A stretch of DNA of 64,000 nt, taken from Streptomyces lienomycini. Lineage in GTDB: Bacteria > Actinomycetota > Actinomycetes > Streptomycetales > Streptomycetaceae. Positions within the stretch are counted from its first letter, which is position 1. Each line of letters begins with the position of its first letter. The stretch lies in the NCBI RefSeq assembly GCF_027947595.1, contig NZ_CP116257.1:4650001-4714000 (forward strand), given 5' to 3'. The notes under the pieces are model-generated. The model did not search any database. It saw only the letters and a list, made by a program, of their open reading frames with translations, and was not told where the DNA came from. A program made the position numbers and the translations under genes. Positions 55,454 through 64,000 of this stretch are shown piece after piece.

Positions 55454-58270
55454 CTACGGGGCGTCGAGCACGGTGCCGGTCAGCACCGGGTCTTGGGGCT
55501 CACCCTCGTCGTCCATGGCGCGCAGGCCGATGTACTCGGTGGGTTCCGTGACCCCGTCGCGGATCGTGGGCACCGTGACCTCGGCGTCCGACTCGCCGTG
55601 CGGGACGGAGACCCAGAGCGCGAACCAGTCCAGCCCGGACAGCGGGACCTCCCCGTCGGGGATCTCCCCGACCGTCTCCAGGAGCCAGTCCTGGTCGACG
55701 TCCTTGGTGGACAGTTCGGGGCGGGCGTCGCCGTCGGGCACCGCCAGCAGGGCGGTGTCCAGGTCGACGTCGGCGGGTTGTGACAGTGAGATCCTCCAGC
55801 GCAGCGGCTGCCCCTCGGTGACCTTGTCGGCGACGGGGCTCACGCTGACACGGGGCATCGGGTCGTCGTTCTCGACGGTCACGCCGCCGGAGTAGGAGCC
55901 GACGACCGAGCCGCGTACCGCCTTCACCAGCACGTCGTGGGAGGCGTCCCAGGCGAACCGCTTGTTGCCCGTCACCTTGACGGTCACGTCGACGCCGGGG
56001 GTGCCGGGGCCGACGGTCACCAGACGCGTCTCGACGGCTCCGGTGGACGGGTCCGTGACGTACGTCCGGACGGTGGCGGTCTTCTCGCCGCGGACCCGGA
56101 CCGGCACCCGGTAGGTGCGTACGCCGGAGTCGCCCTCCTTGACCGTCGTGCGGCCGACGTCGACGCGGGCCAGCGGGGCCGGCCGCACCTGGGGCGTGCC
56201 GGCCTGCCAGCCGTAGGCGTCCATCAGCCAGGCCCGGCCGGTGCGGGAACGGGGCGTCAGTTCCAGCGCGGTGACGCGGCGCAGGTCGACGCCGGCGCGG
56301 GCGGCGGCGGCGAGCGGTACGCGCAGTTCCTGTGCCCAGTAGGAGGCGGTGCGTTCGCTGCCCGGCAGGCCGTCGGCGCGGACGGTTCCAAGGGTGGCAC
56401 GCCGGCCGGCGGCGTCCGTGACGGAGACGTCCAGCCGGGTGCCGGTGCTGCCGGGCGGCACGATGACGCGCAGGGCGAGGCTTCGCGCGCCCTTCAGGGA
56501 GACGGGCGCGGCGGGACGGACACGGGTCGCGGTGCCCGGTGCGGACCAGTCCAGGGCGACCGCGCCGCGGCCGGTCTCGCGTTCGGGGCCCCAGTACGCG
56601 AAGTGCGGTGAGGAACCGCGCGCGTCCTCGCCGAGGCAGGCGACGGCCGGGTCGGGGTCGATCGCGGAGCACAGGCGTCCGCCGGTCACCTTCACGCCGG
56701 CGTCCGGCAGGAACCCGGCGCCGCGGCCCGCGCCGACGGCGTGCGTCAGCACCCGGGCCGGGTCGGCCGAGGGGGCGCGGCGGCCGGTGCCGTCGATCAG
56801 CTCGCGCACCCGGTCGTCACCGGCGACGAACAGCCGGGCGGCGGCGGCGATGTAGGTCGCGCCGGCCCGGTGCTGCTGTGCGGGGGTGAGCCGGGTCGGG
56901 CTGTCCACGGAGCAGACCGGGTCACGGCCCCCGGGGTCCTCGGGGTCTTCCCAGAAGTCGTCGGAGGCGGGTGCCTGGGACAGGCCCGGAGTCCACTCGG
57001 TGTTGAAGTAGTTGTGGTTCGCGCCCGTGACGTGGACCGCGCTGTGCAGCGCCCGGCCCCGGCTGACGCCGCGGGTGCCGTCGACGTAGAGCTGCCCCTG
57101 GAGGTCGGAGACGTCGCCGTCGCAGCCCGGCAGGATGGTCAGGGACGGCACGTCGGGCACCGGGTTCTGGCCGAAGGCGGTGGGGCCGATGAGTACGGTG
57201 CCGCGGATGTTCCAGCGGGCCCTTCCCGGGTGCCCGTCCTGGTCGGCGGGCGGCGGGTACAGGCTGTCCATGGCGGCGCGGTCGACGCCCTCGCCGCCGC
57301 GGGAGTGGCCGACGAGCAGGACGCGGGACGGGTCGGCCTTCGGTCCCCGGCGTACGGCGGCCGGGGCGGTGGCGGGCGCGGCGGCCCAGTCGGCCCAGCG
57401 GGCGAGGTGCGCGCGTACCAGCGAGGAGCGGGCCTGGGCGCCGCCGTCCTCCAGTGCGCCGTCCTGGCCGTTGATGCCGTTGGCGGAGATCGAGACGGTC
57501 ACGTAGCCCTGGGAGGCGAGAAGCCGCTGGTCCTCCAGGTAGCCGCGGTGGCTGGGAATGGGCCGGGCGTCGTCGGCGCAGGGCCAGTCGATCGTGACGG
57601 CGTCCTCGCCCTGGCCGGGGACGTAGCAGGTGGCGTGGCGGCCGTGCAGGAAGAGGGCGAGGGGGCGTTTGCCGGTCGCTCCCTTCGGCGCGACGACGAG
57701 GCCGCGCATCTCGACCGGGGCGGGCAGGCCGGGCAGTCGGACCGGGTCGAGCGTGTACTCGCCGCTGGTGGTGCCGAACCGGCCCGGTGTGCCCGGGTCG
57801 ACGGTGCCGGCGGGGAGTGGGGGCGGGAGTTTCGCGGGGGGCGCTTCGGTGGGGCGGCGGCGCTCCCGGGCGGCGGCGCCCGGTTCCCGGTCCAGTCGGC
57901 GGCCGGCGGCGCTGACCTGGAGGTCCGTCAGCGCGCCCAGCGCGGCCGGGCCGGTGTCCCCGAGCGGCAGGCGGAAGGTCCTGCCGTCCCGGTCGGGTTC
58001 CGGTACGCCGAGGAGGCGGCCGTCGGCGTGGCGGAACTCCACCCGTGCGTCGCCGGGCACGACGAGGCGCGGGGAGCGCCACTCCAGGGCTCTCGCGTCA
58101 CCGGTGCCGGTGATCCGCCAGCCGGGCGGCAGGTCGGGGGCGGCGTTCGGTAACGCCGGGACGGATATGGCGCCGGGCGGCTGGGGCCCGGCGTGGGCCG
58201 CGACGGGCGCGACTCCCAGCAGGGTCAGCACCGCCGTGGCGGCCGCCCATGTCGTTCGAGCACGTATCAA
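55454..58270 (-). CDS. Large secreted alpha/beta hydrolase with Calx-beta-like tail, TTA codon
   Basis: 938 residues: signal peptide (1-27), beta-rich region (40-150), alpha/beta-hydrolase core (about 170-500) with nucleophile in [11 protein letters not shown] and a [10 protein letters not shown] oxyanion strand, a galactose-binding-like part (560-720), and two Calx-beta-type repeats (about 740-935; [28 protein letters not shown]). It is probably an extracellular esterase or lipase. Codon 40 (VPALPN) is TTA, so export is likely bldA dependent. Confidence 0.87.
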   Translation of the reverse strand: MIRARTTWAAATAVLTLLGVAPVAAHAGPQPPGAISVPALPNAAPDLPPGWRITGTGDARALEWRSPRLVVPGDARVEFRHADGRLLGVPEPDRDGRTFRLPLGDTGPAALGALTDLQVSAAGRRLDREPGAAARERRRPTEAPPAKLPPPLPAGTVDPGTPGRFGTTSGEYTLDPVRLPGLPAPVEMRGLVVAPKGATGKRPLALFLHGRHATCYVPGQGEDAVTIDWPCADDARPIPSHRGYLEDQRLLASQGYVTVSISANGINGQDGALEDGGAQARSSLVRAHLARWADWAAAPATAPAAVRRGPKADPSRVLLVGHSRGGEGVDRAAMDSLYPPPADQDGHPGRARWNIRGTVLIGPTAFGQNPVPDVPSLTILPGCDGDVSDLQGQLYVDGTRGVSRGRALHSAVHVTGANHNYFNTEWTPGLSQAPASDDFWEDPEDPGGRDPVCSVDSPTRLTPAQQHRAGATYIAAAARLFVAGDDRVRELIDGTGRRAPSADPARVLTHAVGAGRGAGFLPDAGVKVTGGRLCSAIDPDPAVACLGEDARGSSPHFAYWGPERETGRGAVALDWSAPGTATRVRPAAPVSLKGARSLALRVIVPPGSTGTRLDVSVTDAAGRRATLGTVRADGLPGSERTASYWAQELRVPLAAAARAGVDLRRVTALELTPRSRTGRAWLMDAYGWQAGTPQVRPAPLARVDVGRTTVKEGDSGVRTYRVPVRVRGEKTATVRTYVTDPSTGAVETRLVTVGPGTPGVDVTVKVTGNKRFAWDASHDVLVKAVRGSVVGSYSGGVTVENDDPMPRVSVSPVADKVTEGQPLRWRISLSQPADVDLDTALLAVPDGDARPELSTKDVDQDWLLETVGEIPDGEVPLSGLDWFALWVSVPHGESDAEVTVPTIRDGVTEPTEYIGLRAMDDEGEPQDPVLTGTVLDAP

Positions 58271-58373
58271 GGATCCGCTCCTCAGAACCTCGGTTCGGGG
58301 CTCCGCCCGTGCGGGCGCCCCTTGTTGAGGAAGGAGGGGAAGGACATCCTTCGGGTTGCCTGTGAGCCGCCGG

Positions 58374-58412
58374 CCGTCAGCCGGTTTCGCCGACCGTCAG
58401 CCGGTTTCGCCG
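58374..58412 (-). repeat. 20-bp tandem duplication across the lipoprotein stop
   Basis: CCGTCAGCCGGTTTCGCCG is present twice with a 20-base period, and the second copy contains the stop of the GerMN lipoprotein gene. The duplicate copy lies just downstream of the stop. Confidence 0.85.
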
Positions 58413-59074
58413 CTCCCGCCGGTTCCGGGGATCGTGGCGGTCTCGGCGCTCGTGGGGGCCTCGCCGGTGGGGCAGTCGTCGCTGGAGCGGCCGGCCAGTC
58501 GGCCGCCGGGCTGCTCCACCGTCACCTGCGCGCGGTCCAGGGCCGGGTCCTGCCGCAGCCGGGCGACGGCGACCGTGCAGGCCAACTGGTCGATGGCCGT
58601 CTCGGTGAGGCTCCCGGCGCTCCGCGGCAGTTGGACGTTGACCACCGTGCCGTCGGCGCGGACGGTGGGCGCCACGGTGGACGGGGGCAGTTGCGTCGTC
58701 AGTCCCCTGTTCCGCTCCCCGCGGTCCGGTCCCTCGAACAGCATCAGCACGGTGTTGCCGAGCCCGGCCGTGCCCGGCACGATGCGCGAGACGGCCACCA
58801 GGGCGCCGTCCTCGACGAAGTAGAGCGGCACCTTGACCGCGGGCACCTCTTCGGGCGCGGCCGCCGACGGCGCGGAGGTGGCGCCCGGCTTCAGGACGCC
58901 GGTCGCGGGCTCGCCCGCTTCGACCACGCCGGTCTGCGGGATGCCGCAGCCGGAGAGCGGGAGCAGCGCCGCCAGCAGGAGCGGGAGCGCGCGCGGGGCA
59001 TGCCGGCCCGGGTGCCGGGTGGCGGGGCGGGTGCGGGGGGCCGCCGTGGCCGCCCTTGCGGGCACCGCGTTCAT
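58397..59074 (-). CDS. GerMN-domain lipoprotein
   Basis: 225 residues. Arg-rich N-terminus, hydrophobic stretch and lipobox LPLSGC (Cys about 43), then a GerMN domain (about 80-195: VPLYFVEDGALVAVSRIV, TVVNVQL, ETAIDQLACTVAVARL). LpqB, partner of the MtrAB two-component system, also carries a GerMN domain. The ATG overlaps the histidine-kinase stop as ATGA, so this is the third gene of the operon. Confidence 0.88.
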   Translation of the reverse strand: MNAVPARAATAAPRTRPATRHPGRHAPRALPLLLAALLPLSGCGIPQTGVVEAGEPATGVLKPGATSAPSAAAPEEVPAVKVPLYFVEDGALVAVSRIVPGTAGLGNTVLMLFEGPDRGERNRGLTTQLPPSTVAPTVRADGTVVNVQLPRSAGSLTETAIDQLACTVAVARLRQDPALDRAQVTVEQPGGRLAGRSSDDCPTGEAPTSAETATIPGTGGSGETG

Positions 59075-60669
59075 GTCCGGTCCTCCTTCGCCGGGGTGGA
59101 GACCATCGGGACCGGGTCCGGCACCGGGTCCGACGCGCGCGTCGTCCGGTCGCCCATGTCGCCCGTCTCGTCCGTCTCGTCCGTGTCGTCCGTGTCGTCC
59201 GTGTCGTCGGGCCGCAGTGGCAGGACGACCGTGAAGACGGCGCCGCCGTCCGGATGGTTGGCCGCCCGGAGGGTGCCGCCGTGCAGGCGTACGTTCTCCG
59301 TGGCGATGGCCAGCCCGAGACCGCTGCCCTCGCTCCGGGCGCGGGCGTCGGCCGACTTGTAGAAGCGGTCGAAGACGTGGGGCAGGACGCTCTCGGGGAT
59401 GCCGTCGCCGCTGTCGCGGACCGTGACGACCACCTCTCTCCCGGTGTGCGGGGCGTCGCGCGCGTGGAGGTCCAGCCGGACCGGGGGTGCGCCGTGCCGC
59501 AGGGCGTTGGCGACGAGGTTGGCCACGATCACGTCGAGGCGGCGCGGGTCGACGCGGCCGCGCGGCCCGTCCGGCTCGGGCAGGCCGGTCTCCACGGTGT
59601 CCTGCCAGCCGCGGGAGGCGAGCGTGCGCCGTACGGACTCGGCGAGGTCGATCTCGTCCAGGTGCAGGGCGGCGGCCCCCGCGTCGAACCGCGAGACCTC
59701 CATCAGGTCGTCCACGAGAGCGGCCAGCTTCGTGGTCTCCGCGCTGATGAGGCGTACGGCCGTCGCGGTGTCCTCGTCCAGGTCGGCCGCGTCCTCGTCC
59801 AGTACGTCCGTCACCGCCGACATGGCCGCCAGCGGGGTGCGCAGTTCGTGCGAGACGTCCGCGGCGAAGCGGCGGGCGCCGGACTCCATGCGCCGCAGTT
59901 CCGCCACCGATGCCTCCAGGGCCGCGGCGGTCTCGTTGAAGGTGCGGGAGAGGTCGGCGAGTTCGTCGGAGCCCTGGACCGCGAGCCGGGTGTCCAGGCG
60001 TCCCTCGGCGATGCTGCGGGTCGCCCGGCGCAGCGCCCGCACCGGACGGAGCACGCCGCGTGCGGCCAGCAGCGCGATCAGGACCGCCAGGGCGAGGGCC
60101 GGGACGGTGGCGCGTTCGATGGCGGCGACCAGCGCGTCGACGTAGCCCTGTTCCTCCTGTTGGGGCACGGTGAGGTAGACCTCGAGTCCGGACGCGCGCT
60201 GCTCGGTGACGTAGTCGCCGGCGAAGGTGACGGGCATGCCGACGACCAGGGCGGGGCGGCCCCCGTGCGACACCCGCTGGAACACGGTGGCCCGGCGGGA
60301 GCGCACCGACTCGCGCATCGCCGGGGACAGTTCGCCGAACGCGTCGTCGGGCACGGACGTCGCGCCGGCCCCCCGGTAGGCGACCAGCACCCGCCAGGGC
60401 TGGGACCGTCCGCCTCGCGACACGTCGTCGGCGAACGAGCGCAGGTCGGCCTCCTCGGGCGGGAAACGGTAGTTGGGGGCCAGGGTGTTGACGCGGTGCC
60501 GGAAGTCCTCGATCACGGTGTCCTGGCTCTGCTGGAGGACTCCGGTCCGTGCCTCGCGGAAGGTCAGCGCGCCGGTGGTCACCGTGGCCACGACGGCGAC
60601 GAGGGTGAAGGCCACCACCAGGCGCAGCCGCAGCCCCTTCAGCGCGCGCAGCACCCGTGAAAGGGTCAC
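59071..60669 (-). CDS. Sensor histidine kinase
   Basis: 532 residues: two membrane helices (about 16-38 and 198-216) around an extracellular sensor, a HAMP-like segment (RPVRALRRATRSIAEGRLDTRL), DHp with H in FAADVSHELRTPLAAMSAV, then N-, G1- and G2-boxes (VIVANLVANALRHG, VRDSGDGIPE, GSGLGLAIATENVRLHGG). The C-terminus has a DDT/DET repeat from a 9-base microsatellite. GTGA overlap with the response-regulator stop. CseC-like by layout. Confidence 0.92.
   Translation of the reverse strand: MTLSRVLRALKGLRLRLVVAFTLVAVVATVTTGALTFREARTGVLQQSQDTVIEDFRHRVNTLAPNYRFPPEEADLRSFADDVSRGGRSQPWRVLVAYRGAGATSVPDDAFGELSPAMRESVRSRRATVFQRVSHGGRPALVVGMPVTFAGDYVTEQRASGLEVYLTVPQQEEQGYVDALVAAIERATVPALALAVLIALLAARGVLRPVRALRRATRSIAEGRLDTRLAVQGSDELADLSRTFNETAAALEASVAELRRMESGARRFAADVSHELRTPLAAMSAVTDVLDEDAADLDEDTATAVRLISAETTKLAALVDDLMEVSRFDAGAAALHLDEIDLAESVRRTLASRGWQDTVETGLPEPDGPRGRVDPRRLDVIVANLVANALRHGAPPVRLDLHARDAPHTGREVVVTVRDSGDGIPESVLPHVFDRFYKSADARARSEGSGLGLAIATENVRLHGGTLRAANHPDGGAVFTVVLPLRPDDTDDTDDTDETDETGDMGDRTTRASDPVPDPVPMVSTPAKEDRT
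59165..59209 (-). repeat. Five 9-bp repeats coding the kinase DDT/DET tail
   Basis: GTCTCGTCC twice, GTGTCGTCC twice and GTGTCGTCG, all in frame, give a D-[DE]-T repeat at the kinase C-terminus. In-frame units mean slippage would change length without frameshift. Confidence 0.85.
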
Positions 60670-61355
60670 CGCGGCCCGAACCGGTAGCCGAAGCCGCGTA
60701 CGGTGTGGACGTAGCGCGGGCTGCCCGCGGGCTCGCCGATCTTGGACCGCAGTCGTTTGACGCAGGCGTCCACGAGCCGCGCGTCGCCGTGGTAGTTGTG
60801 CTCCCACACGGCTTCCAGGAGCTGCTGCCGGCTGAACACCTGCCCGGCCGAGGCGGACAGGGTGAGGAGCAGCCGCAGTTCGGAGGGGCCGAGGGCGACG
60901 GGCCGCCCCTGGTGGGTGACGGTCAGCCCGGCCCGGTCGATGACCAGGTCGCCGTGGTGTTCGGTGCGCGGGGTGCCCGGGTCGTCCGCCGCGCCGCCCA
61001 CGCGGCGCAGCACCGCGCGGATGCGCGCGTCCAGCACCCGGGCGCGGACCGGTTTGACGACGTAGTCGTCGGCTCCGGCCTCCAGTCCGACGACGATGTC
61101 GGTGTCGTCGCCGCGGGCGGTGGCCATGATGATCGGCACCTGGTCGTTCAGGCGTATGCGGCGGCACACCTCCAGGCCGGACATGCCCGGCAGCATCAGG
61201 TCGAGGACCACGGCGTCGGGTTGGAACGTCCGGAGTTGCTCCAGCCCGTCCTCGCCGGTCGCGGCGGCGGCGACCTCGTGCCCCTGCCGTCGCAGGGCGA
61301 GTCGTACGCCCTCCCGGACGGCGCGGTCGTCTTCGATGATCAGGACCCGTGGCAT
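60666..61355 (-). CDS. OmpR/PhoB-type response regulator
   Basis: 229 residues. Receiver domain (1-118) with acidic pair ED and phosphoacceptor Asp in AVVLDLMLPG, T in ATARGDD and K in VVKPV. Winged helix DNA-binding domain (135-227: SELRLLLTLSASAGQVFSRQQLLEAVW, YVHTVRGFGYRFG). First gene of the regulator-kinase-lipoprotein operon. CseB-like. Confidence 0.93.
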   Translation of the reverse strand: MPRVLIIEDDRAVREGVRLALRRQGHEVAAAATGEDGLEQLRTFQPDAVVLDLMLPGMSGLEVCRRIRLNDQVPIIMATARGDDTDIVVGLEAGADDYVVKPVRARVLDARIRAVLRRVGGAADDPGTPRTEHHGDLVIDRAGLTVTHQGRPVALGPSELRLLLTLSASAGQVFSRQQLLEAVWEHNYHGDARLVDACVKRLRSKIGEPAGSPRYVHTVRGFGYRFGPR

Positions 61356-61468
61356 GGACGACAGTATGCGCGCGCCCGGACGGGAGCCCGCCTGCGGGTG
61401 ACGGCTGTTACACAGCGGTCCAGAAGCGGTCCACGGACCATCACACGCCCGGTGCAGGCTTCGTGATC

Positions 61469-62398
61469 ATGAATGAGCACCGACGGATTCCCTCATCGAC
61501 TTCCGGCGCGGGCCGCCGCCGCGGCGGACGCGCGCGCCGCCGGCGGGGCGGACGGCCCCGCCTGTTGTGGCCGGGGCTCGCGGCCGGGGCCGTGCTGGTG
61601 CTCGCCGGCGGTCTCGCCCTGAAGGGGGGCACGGAGCCCTCCGGGCACTCCGCCGACGCGGCCGGCACACCGCCGGTGTCCGCGCCGCCCGGGTCGCAGC
61701 GGGCCGACGGGACGGAAGAGGCGTCGGAAGGGACGCCCCGGCCGGAGTCGGAGCGGGAGAAGGACTCCGGGAAGGACGGCGGCAAGGACGCCGGGAAGGA
61801 GACGGAGCGGGAACGGGACCCCGCTTCGATTCCGTCGTCCGGACCCGGGACGTTCGCGACCGCCGGCGGCGGCGGCGACCGGGTCGGCGGGAGCGCGCGG
61901 ACGTTGACCTACGTGGTGCAGGTCGAGGACGGCATCGGGATCTCGGCCCGTGACGTCGCGACCGAGGTCGAGCGCGTCCTCGCCGACGAGCGGGGCTGGA
62001 CGGCCGACGGGAAGGTGGGATTCCGGCGGGTGTCCGGCGGCGCCTCCGACTTCCGGGTGCGGCTCGCCACGGCGGGGACGGTGGACGACATATGCGGCCA
62101 GTACGGCCTGGACACCGGCGGCGAGGTCAACTGCAACGTGGGCCAGGACGTCATGGTCAACCTCAAGCGGTGGCTGCTGGCCACGCAGTACTACGCGGAC
62201 GACGTCACGTCGTACCGGGCACTGATCATCAACCACGAGGTCGGGCACTTCCTGGGCCACGGTCACGAGGGGTGCCCGGGGGCGGGGCAGCCCGCACCGG
62301 TGATGATGCAGCAGATCAAGGGGCTGCACGGCTGCCGGACCAACGTCTGGCCCTACGACGCCGACGGCCGGGCCGTCACCGGTCCCGCCCTCGGGTGA
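61469..62398 (+). CDS. DUF3152 membrane-anchored putative metalloprotease
   Basis: 309 residues: an Arg-rich cytosolic start, one membrane helix (about 33-55), a Ser/Glu/Lys-rich spacer and a C-terminal DUF3152 domain with NHEVGHFLGHGHEGCPG, a HExxH-type zinc motif. A peptidase role is suggested but unproven. ATG at 61469; an in-frame GTG lies six bases upstream. Divergent from the response regulator. Confidence 0.87.
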   Translation: MNEHRRIPSSTSGAGRRRGGRARRRRGGRPRLLWPGLAAGAVLVLAGGLALKGGTEPSGHSADAAGTPPVSAPPGSQRADGTEEASEGTPRPESEREKDSGKDGGKDAGKETERERDPASIPSSGPGTFATAGGGGDRVGGSARTLTYVVQVEDGIGISARDVATEVERVLADERGWTADGKVGFRRVSGGASDFRVRLATAGTVDDICGQYGLDTGGEVNCNVGQDVMVNLKRWLLATQYYADDVTSYRALIINHEVGHFLGHGHEGCPGAGQPAPVMMQQIKGLHGCRTNVWPYDADGRAVTGPALG

Positions 62399-62431
62399 GA
62401 CCGACGACGCGCACAGGGGCGTGCACGGCCG

Positions 62432-62471
62432 ATGTTCGTCAAGCACGGGTCAATGTTCATCATTCTGAACA
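62432..62471 (+). promoter_or_regulatory. Direct and inverted repeats upstream of the lyase gene
   Basis: ATGTTCGTCA (62432) and ATGTTCATCA (62453) repeat 21 bases apart, two helical turns, and the second forms TGTTCA-N6-TGAACA (62454-62471). It could be an activator/repressor site or the end of the upstream transcript. Confidence 0.5.
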
Positions 62472-62526
62472 GGAATCAGATGAAAGACCGTTGACGCGTC
62501 CACGACCACTCTCTACTGTCCCATGG

Positions 62527-62538
62527 GAAAGCGCTTTC
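62527..62538 (+). promoter_or_regulatory. GAAAGC-GCTTTC palindrome, LacI-type operator
   Basis: A perfect 12-base palindrome of the kind bound by LacI-family sugar regulators, 54-65 bases ahead of the lyase start, near the expected promoter. Confidence 0.6.
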
Positions 62539-62591
62539 TCCAGCCGATCCTCCCACCCTGTCCTGGTCGGACCCAACCCCCTGGAGACACG

Positions 62592-64000
62592 ATGCACGCA
62601 AGACCCGCCCTCGCGAGCGCCGCCCTGCTGGCCGGCACGCTCGTCACCCTTTCCGGCACGTCGGCGCAGGCCGCGTCCGCCCGTTACGAGGCCGAGAACA
62701 CGTCGGCGGTCTGCACCGGCACCATCGACTCCGACTGGTCCGGCTACTCTGGCAGCGGCTTCTGCAACGGCACCAACGCGGTCGGCGCGGATCTCCGGTT
62801 CACCGTGAGCGCCCCTGCCGCCGGCACCGCGACGCTGAGCGTCCGGTTCGCGAACGGCACCGGCGGCGCGCGGGCCGCGGACATCGTCGTGAACGGTGTG
62901 CGTACCGCTTCGGCCTCGTTCGAGGCCACCGGAGCCTGGGACACGTGGGTGACGAAGACCGTCACGGTGCCGGTGCGGGCCGGGAGCAACACCGTGCGGC
63001 TCGACCCCACCTCGTCCGCGGGCCTGCCGAACGTCGACTACGTCGACGCCCTGGTGGACGGCGACGACACGACCACACCGCCCGCCGCCTCCGCGCTGTA
63101 CGTGTCGCCGAGCGGCGACGACGGCGCGTCCGGGACGGAGTCCGACCCGACGACCCTCACCTCGGCGATCGACCGGATCTCCCCCGGCGGGACGATCTAC
63201 CTGCGCGGCGGCACCTACCGCTACGCGCAGACGGTCACCGTCCCGCGGGGCAACGACGGCACCTCGGGCGACCGCACCGAGCTGACCGCCTACCCGGGCG
63301 AGACGCCGGTGCTGAACTTCTCGGCCCAGGCGGAGAGCTCCTCGAACCGGGGACTCGCGGTCAACGGTTCGTACTGGCACGTCAAGGGGATCGTCGTCGA
63401 GCACGCCGGGGACAACGGCATCTTCGTCGGCGGCAGCAACAACGTGTTCGAGCGCACGGTGACGCGCTACAACCGCGACACGGGACTGCAGCTCTCGCGG
63501 ATGTCCTCCGACACGCCCCGCGACCAGTGGCCGTCCAACAACCTCGTCCTGAGCGCGGAGTCGCACGACAACGCCGACTCCGACGGCGAGGACGCCGACG
63601 GCTTCGCCGCCAAGCTCACCGCGGGCCCCGGCAACGTCTTCCGGGACACCGTGTCCCACAACAACATCGACGACGGCTGGGACCTCTACACCAAGTCCGA
63701 GACGGGCGCGATCGGCGCGGTCACCATCGAGGACTCCCTCGCCTACGAGAACGGCACCCTCTCCGACGGCACGCAGAACTCCAGCGGCGACCGCAACGGC
63801 TACAAGCTCGGCGGCGAGGGCATCGAGGTCGACCACGTGGTGCGTCGCAGCATCGCCTACCACAACGGCAAGCACGGGTTCACCTACAACTCGAACCCGG
63901 GCACGATGACGATCTCGGACAACGTCGGCATCGACAACGCCGAGCGCAACTTCTCCTTCGACAAGGGCAGTTCGGTGTTCCGCGACAACACCTCCTGCCG
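62592..64000 (+). CDS. Secreted pectate-lyase-like right-handed beta-helix protein, 3' truncated
   Basis: The first 469 residues; the gene runs past the window. Signal peptide 1-28 (ALASAALLAGTLVTLSGTSAQA), a CBM35-like domain (about 30-150: SARYEAENTSAVCTG, TATLSVRFANGTGG), then a parallel beta-helix (from 165; SPSGDDGASGTESDPTTLTSAIDRI, LRGGTYRY) with many NG/DN turn residues, as in PL9 pectate lyases. It probably cleaves plant pectin. ATG at 62592 with GGAG six bases upstream. Confidence 0.88.
   Translation, partial: MHARPALASAALLAGTLVTLSGTSAQAASARYEAENTSAVCTGTIDSDWSGYSGSGFCNGTNAVGADLRFTVSAPAAGTATLSVRFANGTGGARAADIVVNGVRTASASFEATGAWDTWVTKTVTVPVRAGSNTVRLDPTSSAGLPNVDYVDALVDGDDTTTPPAASALYVSPSGDDGASGTESDPTTLTSAIDRISPGGTIYLRGGTYRYAQTVTVPRGNDGTSGDRTELTAYPGETPVLNFSAQAESSSNRGLAVNGSYWHVKGIVVEHAGDNGIFVGGSNNVFERTVTRYNRDTGLQLSRMSSDTPRDQWPSNNLVLSAESHDNADSDGEDADGFAAKLTAGPGNVFRDTVSHNNIDDGWDLYTKSETGAIGAVTIEDSLAYENGTLSDGTQNSSGDRNGYKLGGEGIEVDHVVRRSIAYHNGKHGFTYNSNPGTMTISDNVGIDNAERNFSFDKGSSVFRDNTSC

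Overview
The window is high-GC actinobacterial chromosome with strong third-position G/C bias, GTG and TTG starts, rare TTA codons and many Streptomyces-only families (SsgA-like protein, chaplin, streptophobe, SPW, DUF397, DUF2795, NsdA-type TPR protein, PopR-ClpP3-ClpP4). The host is almost certainly a Streptomyces. From memory, the gene order (ssgC, clpP3/clpP4-popR, sigL, chiF, chpB, nsdB, a second cytochrome b and oxidase subunit I) matches a chromosome-arm segment of S. coelicolor. I could not run an alignment. No rRNA, tRNA, insertion sequence, prophage or CRISPR array was seen.

Layout. 1-9.2 kb: the end of a secreted CAP-domain protein, an AIM24 protein, serine/threonine dehydratase, an F420-type oxidoreductase, ssgC, an aldo/keto reductase, an FAD monooxygenase, RNase HI with an extra Cys module, and two VOC proteins. 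9.2-12.9 kb: stress and proteolysis control, with clpP3-clpP4 behind a perfect dyad, the convergent regulator popR, a SigB-family sigma factor and an anti-sigma kinase. 13-17.8 kb: two coupled PRC-barrel proteins, a streptophobe membrane protein, a TTA-containing hypothetical, an NTF2-like protein and an aldo/keto reductase divergent from a LysR regulator. 18.7-24.3 kb: DinB-like protein, adenosine deaminase, VOC protein, GH19 chitinase with two DasR-like sites, and an ssuE-ssuD operon preceded by a 27-residue leader peptide. 24.4-30.7 kb: two small stress membrane proteins, an epimerase and deaminase divergent around a large operator-like dyad, chaplin chpB, a secreted tripeptidyl-aminopeptidase-type hydrolase and a baeRF protein.

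30.8-42.7 kb: a Gfo/Idh oxidoreductase, a degenerate PAS-SpoIIE phosphatase (TTA), nsdB, an APH-fold kinase-like protein (TTA), a secreted amidase, a CGNR regulator, a tandem Usp protein, an orphan DUF397 protein and an acyl-CoA ligase. 42.8-51.5 kb: a Tat-type serine hydrolase, DUF2795, a phytoene-dehydrogenase-like flavoprotein, a Ser/Thr kinase with eight 42-residue TPR repeats, a frameshifted MpaB-family gene, a Cys-rich copper-binding protein and three small proteins. 51.6-55.3 kb: an alternative respiratory core (QcrB convergent with CtaD-CtaF). 55.4-64 kb: a large secreted esterase (TTA), a response regulator-histidine kinase-GerMN lipoprotein operon with 4-base overlaps, a DUF3152 protein and the start of a secreted pectate-lyase-like protein.

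Common theme: many genes concern development, cell surface and stress. Four contain a TTA codon and so probably need the bldA tRNA. Several have clear cis-elements: the PopR-type dyad, tandem dre-like sites, the sulfur leader peptide and the large dyad at 26.4 kb.
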